Of a stretch of 64,000 nucleotides of DNA, positions 1-9,261 are shown one piece after another. Within the stretch, counting starts at the first letter, position 1, and every line of letters starts with the position of its first letter. This stretch comes from Pseudomonadota bacterium (GTDB taxonomy: Bacteria > Pseudomonadota > Alphaproteobacteria > Geminicoccales > Geminicoccaceae). Under the pieces are notes generated by a model. That model was not told the origin of the DNA, made no database searches, and saw only the letters and a list, made by a program, of their open reading frames with translations. The stretch is taken from the NCBI GenBank assembly GCA_030549795.1, contig JAUQQO010000044.1, forward strand, positions 31,911 through 95,910, in the 5' to 3' direction. Both the position numbers and the translations under genes were made by a program.

Positions 1-1
1 C

Positions 2-1189
2 GATGCGATCGGCATGTCGGGGCTGTTGGTAAAGTCGACCTTGATTATGAAAGAAAACCTCGAGGAGATGGCGCGAAATCAAATTCGTATCCCAGTTCTT
101 TTGGGAGGGGCGGCACTCACGCGCGCCTTCGTCGAGGAGGATTGTTACAAGGCCTACGGGGGACGGCCCGTGGCCTACGCGCGCGACGCGTTCGAGGGGC
201 TCGCCCTCATGGACAAAATCATGGCGGGGACGTTCGCCGCCTACGTCGAAGAGCGGGCGGCAAAAGCGGCGATGCGCGCCCGATCATCGAAAAAATCACG
301 ATCAGCTGTTGCCCAAGATGAACCCAAGCGACCGCCACGGCCGATCGATCTTGAGGAGATCCGCCTGCGCCGCGAGGCGCTGACGCGCGACGTCCCGGTT
401 CCCAAGCCGCCTTTTTGGGGGGCACGAGTGATCGAGCGGGTGCCCGTTAAGGCACTTCTGCCCTTTCTCAACGAGCAGATGCTCTACCAGTTCCACTGGG
501 GATACGAAAAACAGGGGCGAAGATTGGATGAGTTCTTGGCGTGGGCGGCGAAAGAACTCAAGCCGATCCTTCTCGATCTTCTTGCGCGAGCCGAAGCGGA
601 GCAGATCTTCGCTCCGCAGGCAGCCTACGGCTATTTTCCCGCAGCTGGTGATGGCAACGATATCGTCATTTTCGAGCCGGGCACCGATCGCGAAATCGTG
701 CGCTTCCGCTTACCCCGCCAGCAAAGAGAAGGGGGACTTTGCATCGCCGATTTCTTGCGCGACATCCGCGATCGCGAGCGCGACGTGATCGCCATGCAGG
801 TCGTCACCATCGGCCCGCGGGCATCGGAAGTGGCCCGTGCCTGGTTCGCGCAGAACCGCTACCGCGATTACGTTCGGCTGCACGGACTGAGTGTCGAGCT
901 CGCCGAGGCTCTGGCGGAATATGTCCACGCGCGCATTCGCGCGGAACTCGGCTTCGGCCATGAGGACGCAGCGGACAAGCGGCAGCTGCTCAAGCAAGGC
1001 TATCGCGGCAGTCGCTACAGCTTCGGTTATCCCGCCTGTCCCAATCTGGCCGACCAGGGTCCACTGCTCGAACTGCTCGAAGCGCACCGCATCGGGGTCG
1101 AGCTCGGCGAGGAGGATCAGCTGTGGCCGGAACAGAGCACCTCGGCGATCGTGCTCCATCACCCCCAGGCGCGCTATTTTAGCATCTGA
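2..1189 (+). CDS. metH: Methionine synthase (cobalamin-dependent), C-terminal part
   Basis: This is the 3' part of MetH; the reading frame is open from the left edge, so the start and the homocysteine and folate domains lie outside the window. MetH transfers the methyl group of methyltetrahydrofolate through cobalamin to homocysteine in the cytoplasm. The first ~75 residues (DAIGMSGLLVKST, then LLGGAALTRAFV) are the end of the B12-binding domain. From about residue 120 onward comes the AdoMet-dependent reactivation domain, with RGSRYSFGYPACPNL near residue 335 as the AdoMet-binding signature. The C-terminus is complete and ends at TGA. It converges on the GGDEF-EAL gene with 45 bases between them. 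Identification is firm. Confidence 0.95.
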   Translation, partial: DAIGMSGLLVKSTLIMKENLEEMARNQIRIPVLLGGAALTRAFVEEDCYKAYGGRPVAYARDAFEGLALMDKIMAGTFAAYVEERAAKAAMRARSSKKSRSAVAQDEPKRPPRPIDLEEIRLRREALTRDVPVPKPPFWGARVIERVPVKALLPFLNEQMLYQFHWGYEKQGRRLDEFLAWAAKELKPILLDLLARAEAEQIFAPQAAYGYFPAAGDGNDIVIFEPGTDREIVRFRLPRQQREGGLCIADFLRDIRDRERDVIAMQVVTIGPRASEVARAWFAQNRYRDYVRLHGLSVELAEALAEYVHARIRAELGFGHEDAADKRQLLKQGYRGSRYSFGYPACPNLADQGPLLELLEAHRIGVELGEEDQLWPEQSTSAIVLHHPQARYFSI

Positions 1190-1234
1190 TCCGCTCGCTG
1201 CGCCGCGCTCTGAGGGTTTGGCGACCGTTCGGCG

Positions 1235-3016
1235 TCAAGGCCCGTTATGCTCCCGCTCGGCAGCCAGCAGGCGGGCGAAGCGCTCGGCCGACATCGCTTT
1301 GCCGAGCAAGTAGCCTTGGCCAAGATCGCAACCTGCCGCCTGCATGGCGCGCAGCTGCTCTATGGTTTCGATACCCTCGGCGACCGCAACCAGTCCGAGA
1401 TCGTGGGCGAGCCGGACCATACTGCGGACGAGGACGCGCTGGCGCGAGCCCGCTTCTGCTATGACGAACGAGCGATCGATCTTGAGCTCGTGGGCACGGA
1501 TTTTCTGTAATAGTGCAAGTGAAGAATAGCCTGTTCCGAAATCATCGATCGACAACTGCACGCCCAGCGCCCGCATGCTCGCGAGAACCTGTGCGACCGG
1601 ATGGCTATCGGCTAACAACGAGGTCTCGGTGAGCTCGAGCGTGAGAACATCCCCAGGCAGCCCGTGTTCGGCGAGCGCTTGCTCGATGTGGGCGGTGAGC
1701 CCGTCATCAAAGAGTGCGCGCGCAGCGACATTAACGGCTACGCTGAGCTGCGCCCCGCTTTTGCGCCAGCGGGCGAGGTCTGCGAGGGCGGTTGCAACCG
1801 TCCAGCGGGTGAGTGCGACGATCGAGCCCGTCTGTTCTGCAAGCGGTATGAATTCCGAAGGAGGGATGGGGCCGTGTTCGGGGTGGTCCCAACGCAAAAG
1901 CGCCTCGCACCCCACGATGCGCCCGCTGCGAAGATCGAACTTGGGCTGATAGGCGAGGCCGAGCTGCCCTTCGCGCAGCGCCCGGCGAACCGCCGTGATC
2001 GCGACCAGGCGGCGGATACTGTGGGGATCGTTGCTCTGATCGTAGAGCTGGACCGGGCCACTGCCGCGTTTGGCGGCATACATGGCAACATCGGCACAGC
2101 GCACGAGCTCTTTTGCTTCCGATGCGTGCAGAGGCCCGAGCGCGATGCCGACGCTCGCTTCGACCTCGACCGCAAGCGCTTCAGCGAGCGAGTACGGTCG
2201 TTGCACCATCTCGAGTAGGCGCTGCGCCACCTGTACCGCGCGCTCGCACGAGCAGGGTGGCCGCAACAGCACCGCGAACTCATCACCCCCGATCCGTGCT
2301 GCGAGATCGTCGCCAGTGAGGCCCTCGCGTAACCGCGCGGCGACGAGGCGCAAAAGACGATCGCCTGCCTCGTGTCCGAGGGTATCGTTGACTTCCTTGA
2401 AGCGGTCGAGATCGACTAAAAGCAAAGCGAGTGAAGTTCCGTCCTCGATTGCGCGAGCGAGGTCATGCTCCAAGAGTTCATAAAGAAGAGTACGATTGGC
2501 AAGGCCGGTAAGATCGTCATGGGTCGCCTGATAACGAAGACGGTCCTCATGCTTTCGCCGCTCGCTTGTATCGCGAGCTGTTAACAAGAACAATAGCTCG
2601 TCGTCTGCGTTCACCACCGCAAGCGCCAGTTCGACCGGAACCATCGATCCATCGGCGCGCCGAAACTCCGTCTCGAAGCGACCGGCGCGGGCGCGTAGGC
2701 CCTCGGCATCGAGGCCGGCGAGCGCGGGCACGAACAGCCGCAATGGGAGGTCTGCGAGATCATCGGGCGCGCGCCGGCCGAGCAGGACAGCCGCCGCGCG
2801 GTTGGCGAGCCGTACCCGAAGATCTCTGCCGAGCAGCACGATCGCGTCGAAGGCCTGGTGGACGATGGCTCGGAACTGGACGTCGAGCCCGGCGATGGTT
2901 CGCGCCCGTTCGACGGCGAGCGAAGCCAGACTCCGTTGCCGCTCGCGCGCGAGCTCGGCGCTATAGCGCCCGAGCAGGGAGCTCGATTTATGCCAGGGAG
3001 CGAAAATAGCCGCCAC
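1235..3016 (-). CDS. PAS-GGDEF-EAL cyclic-di-GMP turnover protein
   Basis: A cytosolic protein of about 593 residues with a PAS-like sensor region (about residues 35-155), a GGDEF diguanylate cyclase domain with intact IGGDEF, and a C-terminal EAL phosphodiesterase domain (CEALLRW, then IDDFGTGYSSL and KIDRSFV). Both catalytic signatures look complete, so it could make or degrade cyclic-di-GMP; which dominates cannot be read from sequence. No membrane segment is seen. I chose the GTG at 3016 because GAGGTG lies just upstream on this strand; a TTG at 3058 is the longer alternative. The gene diverges from the HerA-like ATPase, and a TTAA-N7-TTAA box at 3062-3076 sits about 50 bases upstream, so CtrA control is plausible. 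Confidence 0.9.
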   Translation of the reverse strand: MAAIFAPWHKSSSLLGRYSAELARERQRSLASLAVERARTIAGLDVQFRAIVHQAFDAIVLLGRDLRVRLANRAAAVLLGRRAPDDLADLPLRLFVPALAGLDAEGLRARAGRFETEFRRADGSMVPVELALAVVNADDELLFLLTARDTSERRKHEDRLRYQATHDDLTGLANRTLLYELLEHDLARAIEDGTSLALLLVDLDRFKEVNDTLGHEAGDRLLRLVAARLREGLTGDDLAARIGGDEFAVLLRPPCSCERAVQVAQRLLEMVQRPYSLAEALAVEVEASVGIALGPLHASEAKELVRCADVAMYAAKRGSGPVQLYDQSNDPHSIRRLVAITAVRRALREGQLGLAYQPKFDLRSGRIVGCEALLRWDHPEHGPIPPSEFIPLAEQTGSIVALTRWTVATALADLARWRKSGAQLSVAVNVAARALFDDGLTAHIEQALAEHGLPGDVLTLELTETSLLADSHPVAQVLASMRALGVQLSIDDFGTGYSSLALLQKIRAHELKIDRSFVIAEAGSRQRVLVRSMVRLAHDLGLVAVAEGIETIEQLRAMQAAGCDLGQGYLLGKAMSAERFARLLAAEREHNGP

Positions 3017-3061
3017 GGGTTCACCTCGTGCACCGCTGCGGCAATGGTGTGCGCACAAGCG

Positions 3062-3076
3062 TTAAACGATCGTTAA
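3062..3076. promoter_or_regulatory. CtrA-type binding box (TTAA-N7-TTAA)
   Basis: TTAA at 3062-3065 and TTAA at 3073-3076 are separated by exactly seven bases, which is the full CtrA consensus of Alphaproteobacteria. It lies in the divergent intergenic space between the GGDEF-EAL gene and the HerA-like ATPase, where a regulator could act on either. The match is seen directly; binding is inferred. Confidence 0.55.
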
Positions 3077-3192
3077 GACGTGACGCCTCGCGCTTCATCA
3101 CTGCGCCGGCTCGAAAATTAACGGCCTGTTCAGCACCAGCGGCTACTGAACAGAGGGCTCGCACGCGCGCGGGAACAGGCGAAGGTGACACG

Positions 3193-4743
3193 GTGGAGGG
3201 CGCAGTGATCGGACGGGTGGTCGCAGTCTCGGGCTCGCAGGTGGTGGCGACGATCGAAGAGCAACCGGCCGCCGCCGTGCGGGTCGAGAAGGGGCAATTG
3301 GTGAAAATTCCGCTACCCGAAACGACAGCTTTCGCAATCGTCTCAGCGCTCTCGATCCCCGTTCCCGACACGCCTCTACGGTTAATTGAGCTCGCGCTCG
3401 TCGGCGAATGCCGACGGGCATCGGATGGGCGTCGGTTCCATCGCGGGTTGAGCGCCTATCCCGCTCTCGGCGATCGCGTTCTCGCCGTCGAGCCCGAAGA
3501 TCTCGCAGCGATCCACGGCGGCGACGGGCGCACCGGCATTCCGCTCGGCACCTTGCACCGCGGCAGCGGCCGCATCCTTCGCGTCGACCCCGATCGTTTG
3601 CTCGGCCGTCACTTTGCCATTCTCGGAGCGACTGGTTCCGGCAAATCCTGCGCCGTGGCGTCCATCTTGCATGCGCTCGTCGAGCAAGCGACGCAAGCAC
3701 ATGTGCTCATCCTCGACCCGCATGGTGAGTATGCGACGGCGCTGCGTGACCACGCCGTCTCGTTGGGTCCAGAAAATCTCGAGCTACCCTATTGGCTCCT
3801 CACCGGGGAAGAACTGATCGAAGTGGTGAGCGGGGGGCGTGATGTTGCCGCTTATCGCGCGGCCGAGCTCCTCCTCGAGCTCGTCACCCGTGCCAAGCGG
3901 ATGTACCGAGAGGCACGCGGGGAAGGCCAAGTCACTGCCGACACGCCGGTCCCTTACCGTCTGAGCGATCTCGAACGGTTGATCGACGAGGTATTGGGTC
4001 GGCTCGATCGCACCGAGGGGGTGGCACCCTACCGCTGGCTCAAGAATCGCCTCGAAGCGCTCGCGCGCGATCCGCGCTTCGCGTTTCTCTTCGGCGGGAT
4101 CGCCGTGCGCGACAACATGACGCGGATTCTCGCCACGCTCTTTCGGATCCCGCCGGCCGGCCGACCGATCACCGTCGTGGACCTCTCTGGGATCCCCAGC
4201 GAAGTCGTGGAGGTCGTGGTCTCGGTTCTCCTTCGGCTCGCCTTCGACCTCGCCTATTGGAGCCAGGGCCGGATCTCCGTGTTCATTTTGTGTGAAGAAG
4301 CACATCGCTTCGCACCGAGCGACAAGAGCCGCGGTTTTGCCCCGACGCGCCTCGCGATGACCCGGATTGCCAAGGAGGGACGAAAATATGGAGTGACGCT
4401 TGGGCTGGTGAGCCAACGTCCAAGTGAGCTCGAGCCGTCAGTATTGTCGCAGTGCGGTACTATCCTCGCCTTCCGCGTTACGAGTCCACACGATCAAGAA
4501 CTCGTGCATGCACTCTTGCGCGACGACGCCAATGGTCTCCTCGATTTCTTGCCGTCGCTTGGGGACGGTGAGGCGATCGTTCTCGGCCAGGCGGTACCGT
4601 TTCCGGTGCGCGTCCAATTCCCGGAACTGCCTTTAGAACAACGGCCTCGAAGGGCCATCTCAGCCTTCACGCGCGCGGGAGCGGACGAAGAGGACCCGGC
4701 CGTCATGCTCGAGGGGTTGGTCCGCGCCTGGCGTCGGCGATGA
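3193..4743 (+). CDS. HerA-like ATPase (DUF87 family)
   Basis: A 516-residue P-loop ATPase of the HerA/FtsK superfamily. The N-terminal ~100 residues resemble a HAS-barrel-type small beta domain. Walker A GATGSGKS is at about residues 145-152 and the Walker B region (VFILCEEAHRF) near residue 365, followed by an arginine-rich stretch (RIAKEGRKYG) and SQRPSEL, a typical sensor segment. Archaeal HerA works with NurA nuclease in DNA end resection; bacterial relatives are often of unknown role and no NurA is next to this gene. The start is GTG at 3193, with GAAGG seven bases upstream; the frame is open further upstream but that part looks non-coding. It stands alone, divergent from the GGDEF-EAL gene. 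Confidence 0.85.
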   Translation: MEGAVIGRVVAVSGSQVVATIEEQPAAAVRVEKGQLVKIPLPETTAFAIVSALSIPVPDTPLRLIELALVGECRRASDGRRFHRGLSAYPALGDRVLAVEPEDLAAIHGGDGRTGIPLGTLHRGSGRILRVDPDRLLGRHFAILGATGSGKSCAVASILHALVEQATQAHVLILDPHGEYATALRDHAVSLGPENLELPYWLLTGEELIEVVSGGRDVAAYRAAELLLELVTRAKRMYREARGEGQVTADTPVPYRLSDLERLIDEVLGRLDRTEGVAPYRWLKNRLEALARDPRFAFLFGGIAVRDNMTRILATLFRIPPAGRPITVVDLSGIPSEVVEVVVSVLLRLAFDLAYWSQGRISVFILCEEAHRFAPSDKSRGFAPTRLAMTRIAKEGRKYGVTLGLVSQRPSELEPSVLSQCGTILAFRVTSPHDQELVHALLRDDANGLLDFLPSLGDGEAIVLGQAVPFPVRVQFPELPLEQRPRRAISAFTRAGADEEDPAVMLEGLVRAWRRR

Positions 4744-5154
4744 GCTCGGGACCGAGTTGGCGGCGCTCGGCGTCGCTTCTTCTTGAGTATCGGAAACCAC
4801 TCTGCGCCCTTCTCGCTCACGCAGGAATGCAGCGGTCGATGGCGCGTCGCAAGAGACGATGTTCGGATCAACTGCTCACGGCCGCAAGCTGGATTCGCAG
4901 CAGATGGTGTTCGGCGCACATTCGCTTTCGAGGTCTTGTGCTGCTCTTGACGCTTGAGCGAGTAAATCGCTTGCGCTTCGATCGAACGCGCGAGATCGCT
5001 TCGGATCGTGCAAGGCCAACGCTCGCGAGAAGCGAAAAAACAACAGCGTCGGCTCGAGCGTGGAAGCCTTGCTGTTGCGCCATTTCGACAGTCGCGATAC
5101 CGCCCGCATGCACGACGTCGCAAGCCCAACAGGTGGCGAGCACGGAGGAACGCG
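4744..5154. other. Intergenic stretch, no gene recognised
   Basis: About 410 bases between the HerA-like ATPase and the ureohydrolase. I see no protein of recognisable family in any frame, no tRNA and no clear hairpin. GGAGG just before 5155 is the ribosome binding site of the next gene. Confidence 0.6.
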
Positions 5155-6123
5155 ATGAGCGAGCAGCGATCGTATCTGCCGGTTTCGGGAATGGAGCTTC
5201 CCCGTTTTGCCGGCATTGCCACCTTTGCGCGCTTGCCCTGGGTGCCGCTCGAGGAGGCCGCGGAGGTTCAGATCGGGATCGTGGGCATACCGACTGATGT
5301 CGGCACCACCAACCGCCCCGGTGCCCGGCACGGACCGCGGCAGATCCGCGATGCCTCGACGCAGATCCGCCTCATCAATCAGGCGACCGGCGTCGCACCG
5401 TTCCACCTCGTGCGCTGCGCCGATCTCGGCGACAGTCCGGTTAATCCGGCCGATACCATCGATTGTCTTGCCCGCATCGAGACATTTCTCAAAGGCGTAG
5501 TCGATCGCGGTATCGTGCCGATGTGTCTTGGGGGCGATCATCTCGTCTCGCTTCCGATTTTGCGGGCTCTCGCGCGCGATCGCCCGCTCGGCATGATCCA
5601 CTTCGACGCGCACACGGATTTTTACGAGAGCTATTTCGGCGGATTCCGCTACACGCACGGGACGCCATTCCGGCGGGCCGCCGAGGAAGGGCTCCTCGAT
5701 CTAAAAAGAGTGGTGCAGATCGGTATCCGGGGCTCGACCTACGACGGCGAGGACGTCGCTTGGGCGCGTTCCCGGGGAGTGCGCATCGTCACCATCGAGG
5801 AATTCTCCGAACGAGGGCCCGATGCGGTGATGAGCGAAGCGCGGGCTATCTTGGGCGATGGCCCGGTCTATGTGAGCTTCGACATCGACGCGCTCGATCC
5901 GGCCTTTGCACCCGGCACCGGCACTCCGGAGATCGGTGGGCTCACCACGCGCGAGGCGGTGCGCATGATCCGTGCCCTCGACGGGCTCGATCTCGTGGGG
6001 GCCGATCTGGTCGAGGTGTCTCCACCTTTGGATCCGAGCAGTCTTACTGCCTGGACGGCGGTCAATCTCGTCTTCGAGTTGCTGTGCGTTCTGGCCCGCG
6101 CTGTTGCGCGCCGTGCGCGATGA
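5155..6123 (+). CDS. speB: Agmatinase/guanidinobutyrase-type ureohydrolase
   Basis: A 322-residue manganese ureohydrolase of the arginase/agmatinase family, which hydrolyses a guanidino group to urea and an amine. Metal-ligand motifs are all present in order: CLGGDH, HFDAHTDF, and SFDIDALDPAFAPGTGTP. The ligand-binding pattern GTTNRPGARHGPRQIR in the N-terminal part is typical of the agmatinase and guanidinobutyrase branches rather than of arginase. The start ATG at 5155 has GGAGGA six bases upstream. No polyamine genes are adjacent, so the substrate (agmatine, guanidinobutyrate, guanidinopropionate or other) is open and the gene symbol is family-level. Confidence 0.85.
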   Translation: MSEQRSYLPVSGMELPRFAGIATFARLPWVPLEEAAEVQIGIVGIPTDVGTTNRPGARHGPRQIRDASTQIRLINQATGVAPFHLVRCADLGDSPVNPADTIDCLARIETFLKGVVDRGIVPMCLGGDHLVSLPILRALARDRPLGMIHFDAHTDFYESYFGGFRYTHGTPFRRAAEEGLLDLKRVVQIGIRGSTYDGEDVAWARSRGVRIVTIEEFSERGPDAVMSEARAILGDGPVYVSFDIDALDPAFAPGTGTPEIGGLTTREAVRMIRALDGLDLVGADLVEVSPPLDPSSLTAWTAVNLVFELLCVLARAVARRAR

Positions 6124-6433
6124 CGCTTGCGGTTTGACGGCGTTCTTAGGTGCGACTTTTCGGGCTTTGCGCGCGCTCGAGGTGCTCGAGAAGGAACAAG
6201 CGGCGATCGTGCGTGGCCGCATCGTGCGTGGCCGCCGAGTGAGAGGCGTGCTTTCACTGCGCGCGGCCCCCGACCAGCACTCGGTGCGGCGCACACGATC
6301 GTCATGAGGATCGGTCGTGCTCGCCTCGGCTGATGGGGTGCTCGCAGGTTACCGTAGCCAGAAAGCCGCCTTAAAGGAGGGGCGGAGCGGGGCGAGGGTG
6401 CGAGGCCGAGAGCAGGGACGGTTCGCGCTGAGA
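6124..6433. other. Intergenic stretch with a short tandem duplication
   Basis: About 310 bases between convergent genes. It contains a perfect 15-base direct tandem repeat at 6206-6220 and 6221-6235 (ATCGTGCGTGGCCGC twice). No gene or clear terminator is recognised. Confidence 0.6.
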
Positions 6434-6598
6434 TCACCCCCGCCCGAGCCATTCCTCCTCGAGCGCGTGCCATGCCGCCATCGCGACCACCACCGCACCG
6501 ATCACGATGAGCGGCCAAGCGACGATCTTGAAGACGATCAGCCCGATGTAGGTCGCAAAGAGAGCGAGACCCAAAAGCGAGGCGATCTTCTCGATCAT
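6434..6598 (-). CDS. Small membrane protein, 54 residues
   Basis: An unrecognised protein that begins MIEKIASLLGLALFATYIG and ends in an acidic-basic tail (HALEEEWLGRG). Two hydrophobic stretches (about residues 5-23 and 27-43) predict a small two-span inner-membrane protein. Its ATG overlaps the TGA of the amidase gene by one base (TGATG), so it is the last gene of the TRAP-amidase operon and probably translationally coupled. Length and position argue that it is real although no family is assigned. Its role is unknown; assisting the transporter is only one possibility. Confidence 0.6.
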   Translation of the reverse strand: MIEKIASLLGLALFATYIGLIVFKIVAWPLIVIGAVVVAMAAWHALEEEWLGRG

Positions 6599-7929
6599 CA
6601 AGTGGTCTCCGGATCGGCGAGGGCGCGCGAAAGCCAGGCGGCGACGCGGAACAGCCGCTCGTCGTCCTCGGGTGCGGCGACGAGCTGCAGGCCCATGGGC
6701 AGACCCGAGGGGCCGGTGAAAAGGGGCAGGGTGAGAGCCGGCGCGCCGATGAGCGTCCACGCCGTACAGAAGGCGGGATCGCCCGTGGTCGTGAGATCGG
6801 GCGCCTCACCCGCCGCTGCGGGGGCGAGCACGGCATCGATCTCGTGCATGAAGTCCACGAACTCGGCGCGCATGCGGGCGCGTGCGGCGAGGGCCGCTTG
6901 ATAGTCGACGGCGGACACCCGCTCGCCTTCGCGCACCGCTTCCTTGAAGCCTTCGCTTATCCCTTCGCCGCGCTCGCGCACCAGTCGCGCGAAGCGCGCG
7001 GCGAGTTCCGCCGTCCAGATGGTGCGATGCACGGAAAGCGCGCGGGCGAAAACGGGGGGCGGCTCGAGTTCGACCACGGCATCACCCAACGCCTCGCGCA
7101 GCTCGCCCATCGCTTCGCGCATGGCCGGTTCGGCGCGTTCGGCCGAGGGGAGCCAAAGGAGTGCCAGCCGGGGCCGAACCGGCAGGCCCTCTTCGGCGGC
7201 GCGCAGCAAGGAAGGCTTGGCCTGGGGCCGGGTGGCGGCATCTTCGGGATCGAAGCCGATCAGCGCTTCGCCCAGCATCGCTGCGTCGGCGAGATCGCGC
7301 GCGAACACGCCGAGCTGGTCGAGCGTGGGCGACTGTTCCAGCACGCCCGTGCGCGGCACGAGGCCATAGCTCGGCTTGTAACCGATGACCCCGCAGAACG
7401 CCGCCGGGCGGATGACCGAACCGTTGGTCTGCGTGCCCACCGCAAGGGGCACCATGCCAGCCGCCACCGCGGCCGCCGAGCCCGAGGAGCTACCACCCGG
7501 CGTCCGCGTCGGATCGTGCGGGTTGCGCGTCGGACCCGGGGTGAAGGCGGCGAACTCGGTGGTGACCGTCTTTCCCAAGATGACGGCTCCGGCCGCCTTG
7601 AGCGCGGAGACGAGCCAGGCGTCTTGGGCCGGGCGGTGCCCGGCGAAGAGGGGCGAGCCGTACTCGGTCGGCAGATCGGCGGTGTCGACGATGTCCTTAA
7701 CACCGACCGGAATGCCGAAGAGCGGGCCGCGCAACCGGCCGGCGCGACGCGCCGCATCGAGCCGGTCCGCCTGCGCGCGCGCAAACTCGCGATCGAGATG
7801 GGCCCAGGCGCGGATGCGGGGCTCATCGGCATCGATGCGCGCAAGACAGGTCTCGACGATCTCGCGCACGCTCACCCGGCCCTCTTCGAGCGCGCGGCGC
7901 AGGTCGCGGGCCGAAGGTTCCTGGCTCAC
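6598..7929 (-). CDS. Amidase (amidase signature family)
   Basis: A 443-residue cytoplasmic amide hydrolase of the amidase-signature family. The Ser-cisSer-Lys triad is visible: Lys in GVKDIVDT (about residue 78), the Gly/Ser-rich GGSSSGSAAAVAAG, and the nucleophile region GTQTNGSVIRPAAFCG. The family acts on many amides, so the substrate cannot be named. The start is a GTG three bases after the dctM stop. Its place directly behind a TRAP transporter suggests that the imported compound, or a product of it, is an amide hydrolysed here. It is followed by the overlapping small membrane protein gene. Confidence 0.9.
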   Translation of the reverse strand: MSQEPSARDLRRALEEGRVSVREIVETCLARIDADEPRIRAWAHLDREFARAQADRLDAARRAGRLRGPLFGIPVGVKDIVDTADLPTEYGSPLFAGHRPAQDAWLVSALKAAGAVILGKTVTTEFAAFTPGPTRNPHDPTRTPGGSSSGSAAAVAAGMVPLAVGTQTNGSVIRPAAFCGVIGYKPSYGLVPRTGVLEQSPTLDQLGVFARDLADAAMLGEALIGFDPEDAATRPQAKPSLLRAAEEGLPVRPRLALLWLPSAERAEPAMREAMGELREALGDAVVELEPPPVFARALSVHRTIWTAELAARFARLVRERGEGISEGFKEAVREGERVSAVDYQAALAARARMRAEFVDFMHEIDAVLAPAAAGEAPDLTTTGDPAFCTAWTLIGAPALTLPLFTGPSGLPMGLQLVAAPEDDERLFRVAAWLSRALADPETT

Positions 7930-7932
7930 GGC

Positions 7933-9261
7933 TCAACGCAGCCCGTAGATGATGTCGGGCAACCAGAGTGCGATGCCCGGGAAGAGGTACACGAGAATCA
8001 TGGCGATGAAGACCATGGTAAGGAACGGCATGCAACCCGCGAAGATCTGGGTGAGCCGCACCTGCGGCGGCGCGACGCCCTTAAGATAGTAGGCCGACAT
8101 GGCCATGGGCGGAGTGAGGAAGGAGGTCTGGAGATTGAGCGCGACCAGCACTCCGAAGAACACGGGGTCGACATTGAAGTGTTTGAGCAAAGGCAAGAAA
8201 ATAGGAACGAAGATAATGATGATCTCCGACCACTCGAGCGGCCATCCCAAAAGGAAAATGATGAGCTGGGTAAGGATCAAAAACGTGACCGCATCGAGAT
8301 TGAGACCGAGAATGAAATGTTCGATGACCTTCTCGCCACCGAGGTAAGAGAAGACACTCGAGAAGTTCCACGAACCGATGAACAAGAAGCAGACCATGGC
8401 CGAAGTGCGCGCCGTTAAGAACACAGCCTCTTTAAGGCGCGGCCAGTCGAGCGAGCGGTAGGCGGCGGCGAGGAGAAGGGCCCCCAAGGCGCCGATCGAG
8501 GCCGCCTCGGTGGGAGTGGCGAGGCCGAAAAGGATCGCCCCCAACACCGAGAGGATGAGAACCACGAGCGGAACGAAGGAGGTGAGCAGGCCGAACCACA
8601 TCGCAGCCCGCGTGACCTTAGCGAATTCGGTTTCGGGCAGCTTGGGAGCGAGCGCCGGATTGAGCGTAGCGCGGCCGATGACATAGATCAGATACAGCCC
8701 AGCTAAAAGGAAGCCGGGCAGCATCGCGGCAGCGTAGAGCTTAACGACCGAGGTGCCGGACGCCGCGGCGTAGACGATGAGCATGATCGAGGGCGGGATG
8801 AGGATCCCGAGCGTACCGCCCGCGGTCACCACGCCTGCCGACAAGCGGGTGTCGTAGCCGGCTTTGAGCATGGCCGGAAAGGCCAAGAGGCCCATGAGCG
8901 TGACGACGGCACCGACGATGCCGGTGGCGGTGGCGAAGAGCGCACAGGTGATGAGCGTCGCCACCGCGAGCGAACCGGGCACCCGCCGCATCGCGAGCTG
9001 GATGCTGAAGAATAGACGATCGAGAATATTGGCGCGCTCGACCACATAGCCCATGAAGAGGAAGAGCGGCACAGCGACGAGTACGTCATTCGCCATGATG
9101 TCGTAGGTGTTCTGCACGAGAAGGCTGAACACCCGCGGGCCCATAGCGTAGAGGCCAAAGAAGACGGCAAGTGCGAGAAGCGTGAACGCGATCGGGAAGC
9201 CCAAGAAGATCGCGACGATGAACAAGACCATCTGCAAGATGGCCATTTGCGGATCGGTCAT
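7933..9261 (-). CDS. dctM: TRAP transporter large permease (DctM)
   Basis: A 442-residue polytopic membrane protein with about 12 hydrophobic segments, the ion-coupled translocation subunit of a tripartite ATP-independent periplasmic transporter. The beginning (FIVAIFLGFPIAFTLLALAV), the internal GGTLGILIPPSIMLIVY and FGLATPTEAASIGALGAL are DctM hallmarks. Its ATG overlaps the dctQ stop (ATGA), which indicates coupled translation of the two membrane subunits. The amidase follows after three bases. Substrate is unknown from sequence. Confidence 0.95.
   Translation of the reverse strand: MTDPQMAILQMVLFIVAIFLGFPIAFTLLALAVFFGLYAMGPRVFSLLVQNTYDIMANDVLVAVPLFLFMGYVVERANILDRLFFSIQLAMRRVPGSLAVATLITCALFATATGIVGAVVTLMGLLAFPAMLKAGYDTRLSAGVVTAGGTLGILIPPSIMLIVYAAASGTSVVKLYAAAMLPGFLLAGLYLIYVIGRATLNPALAPKLPETEFAKVTRAAMWFGLLTSFVPLVVLILSVLGAILFGLATPTEAASIGALGALLLAAAYRSLDWPRLKEAVFLTARTSAMVCFLFIGSWNFSSVFSYLGGEKVIEHFILGLNLDAVTFLILTQLIIFLLGWPLEWSEIIIIFVPIFLPLLKHFNVDPVFFGVLVALNLQTSFLTPPMAMSAYYLKGVAPPQVRLTQIFAGCMPFLTMVFIAMILVYLFPGIALWLPDIIYGLR

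Noticed and set aside
4876..5658. Minus-strand frame of 260 codons over the ureohydrolase start
   Set aside because: Overlaps the clearly real ureohydrolase and shows no family motif.
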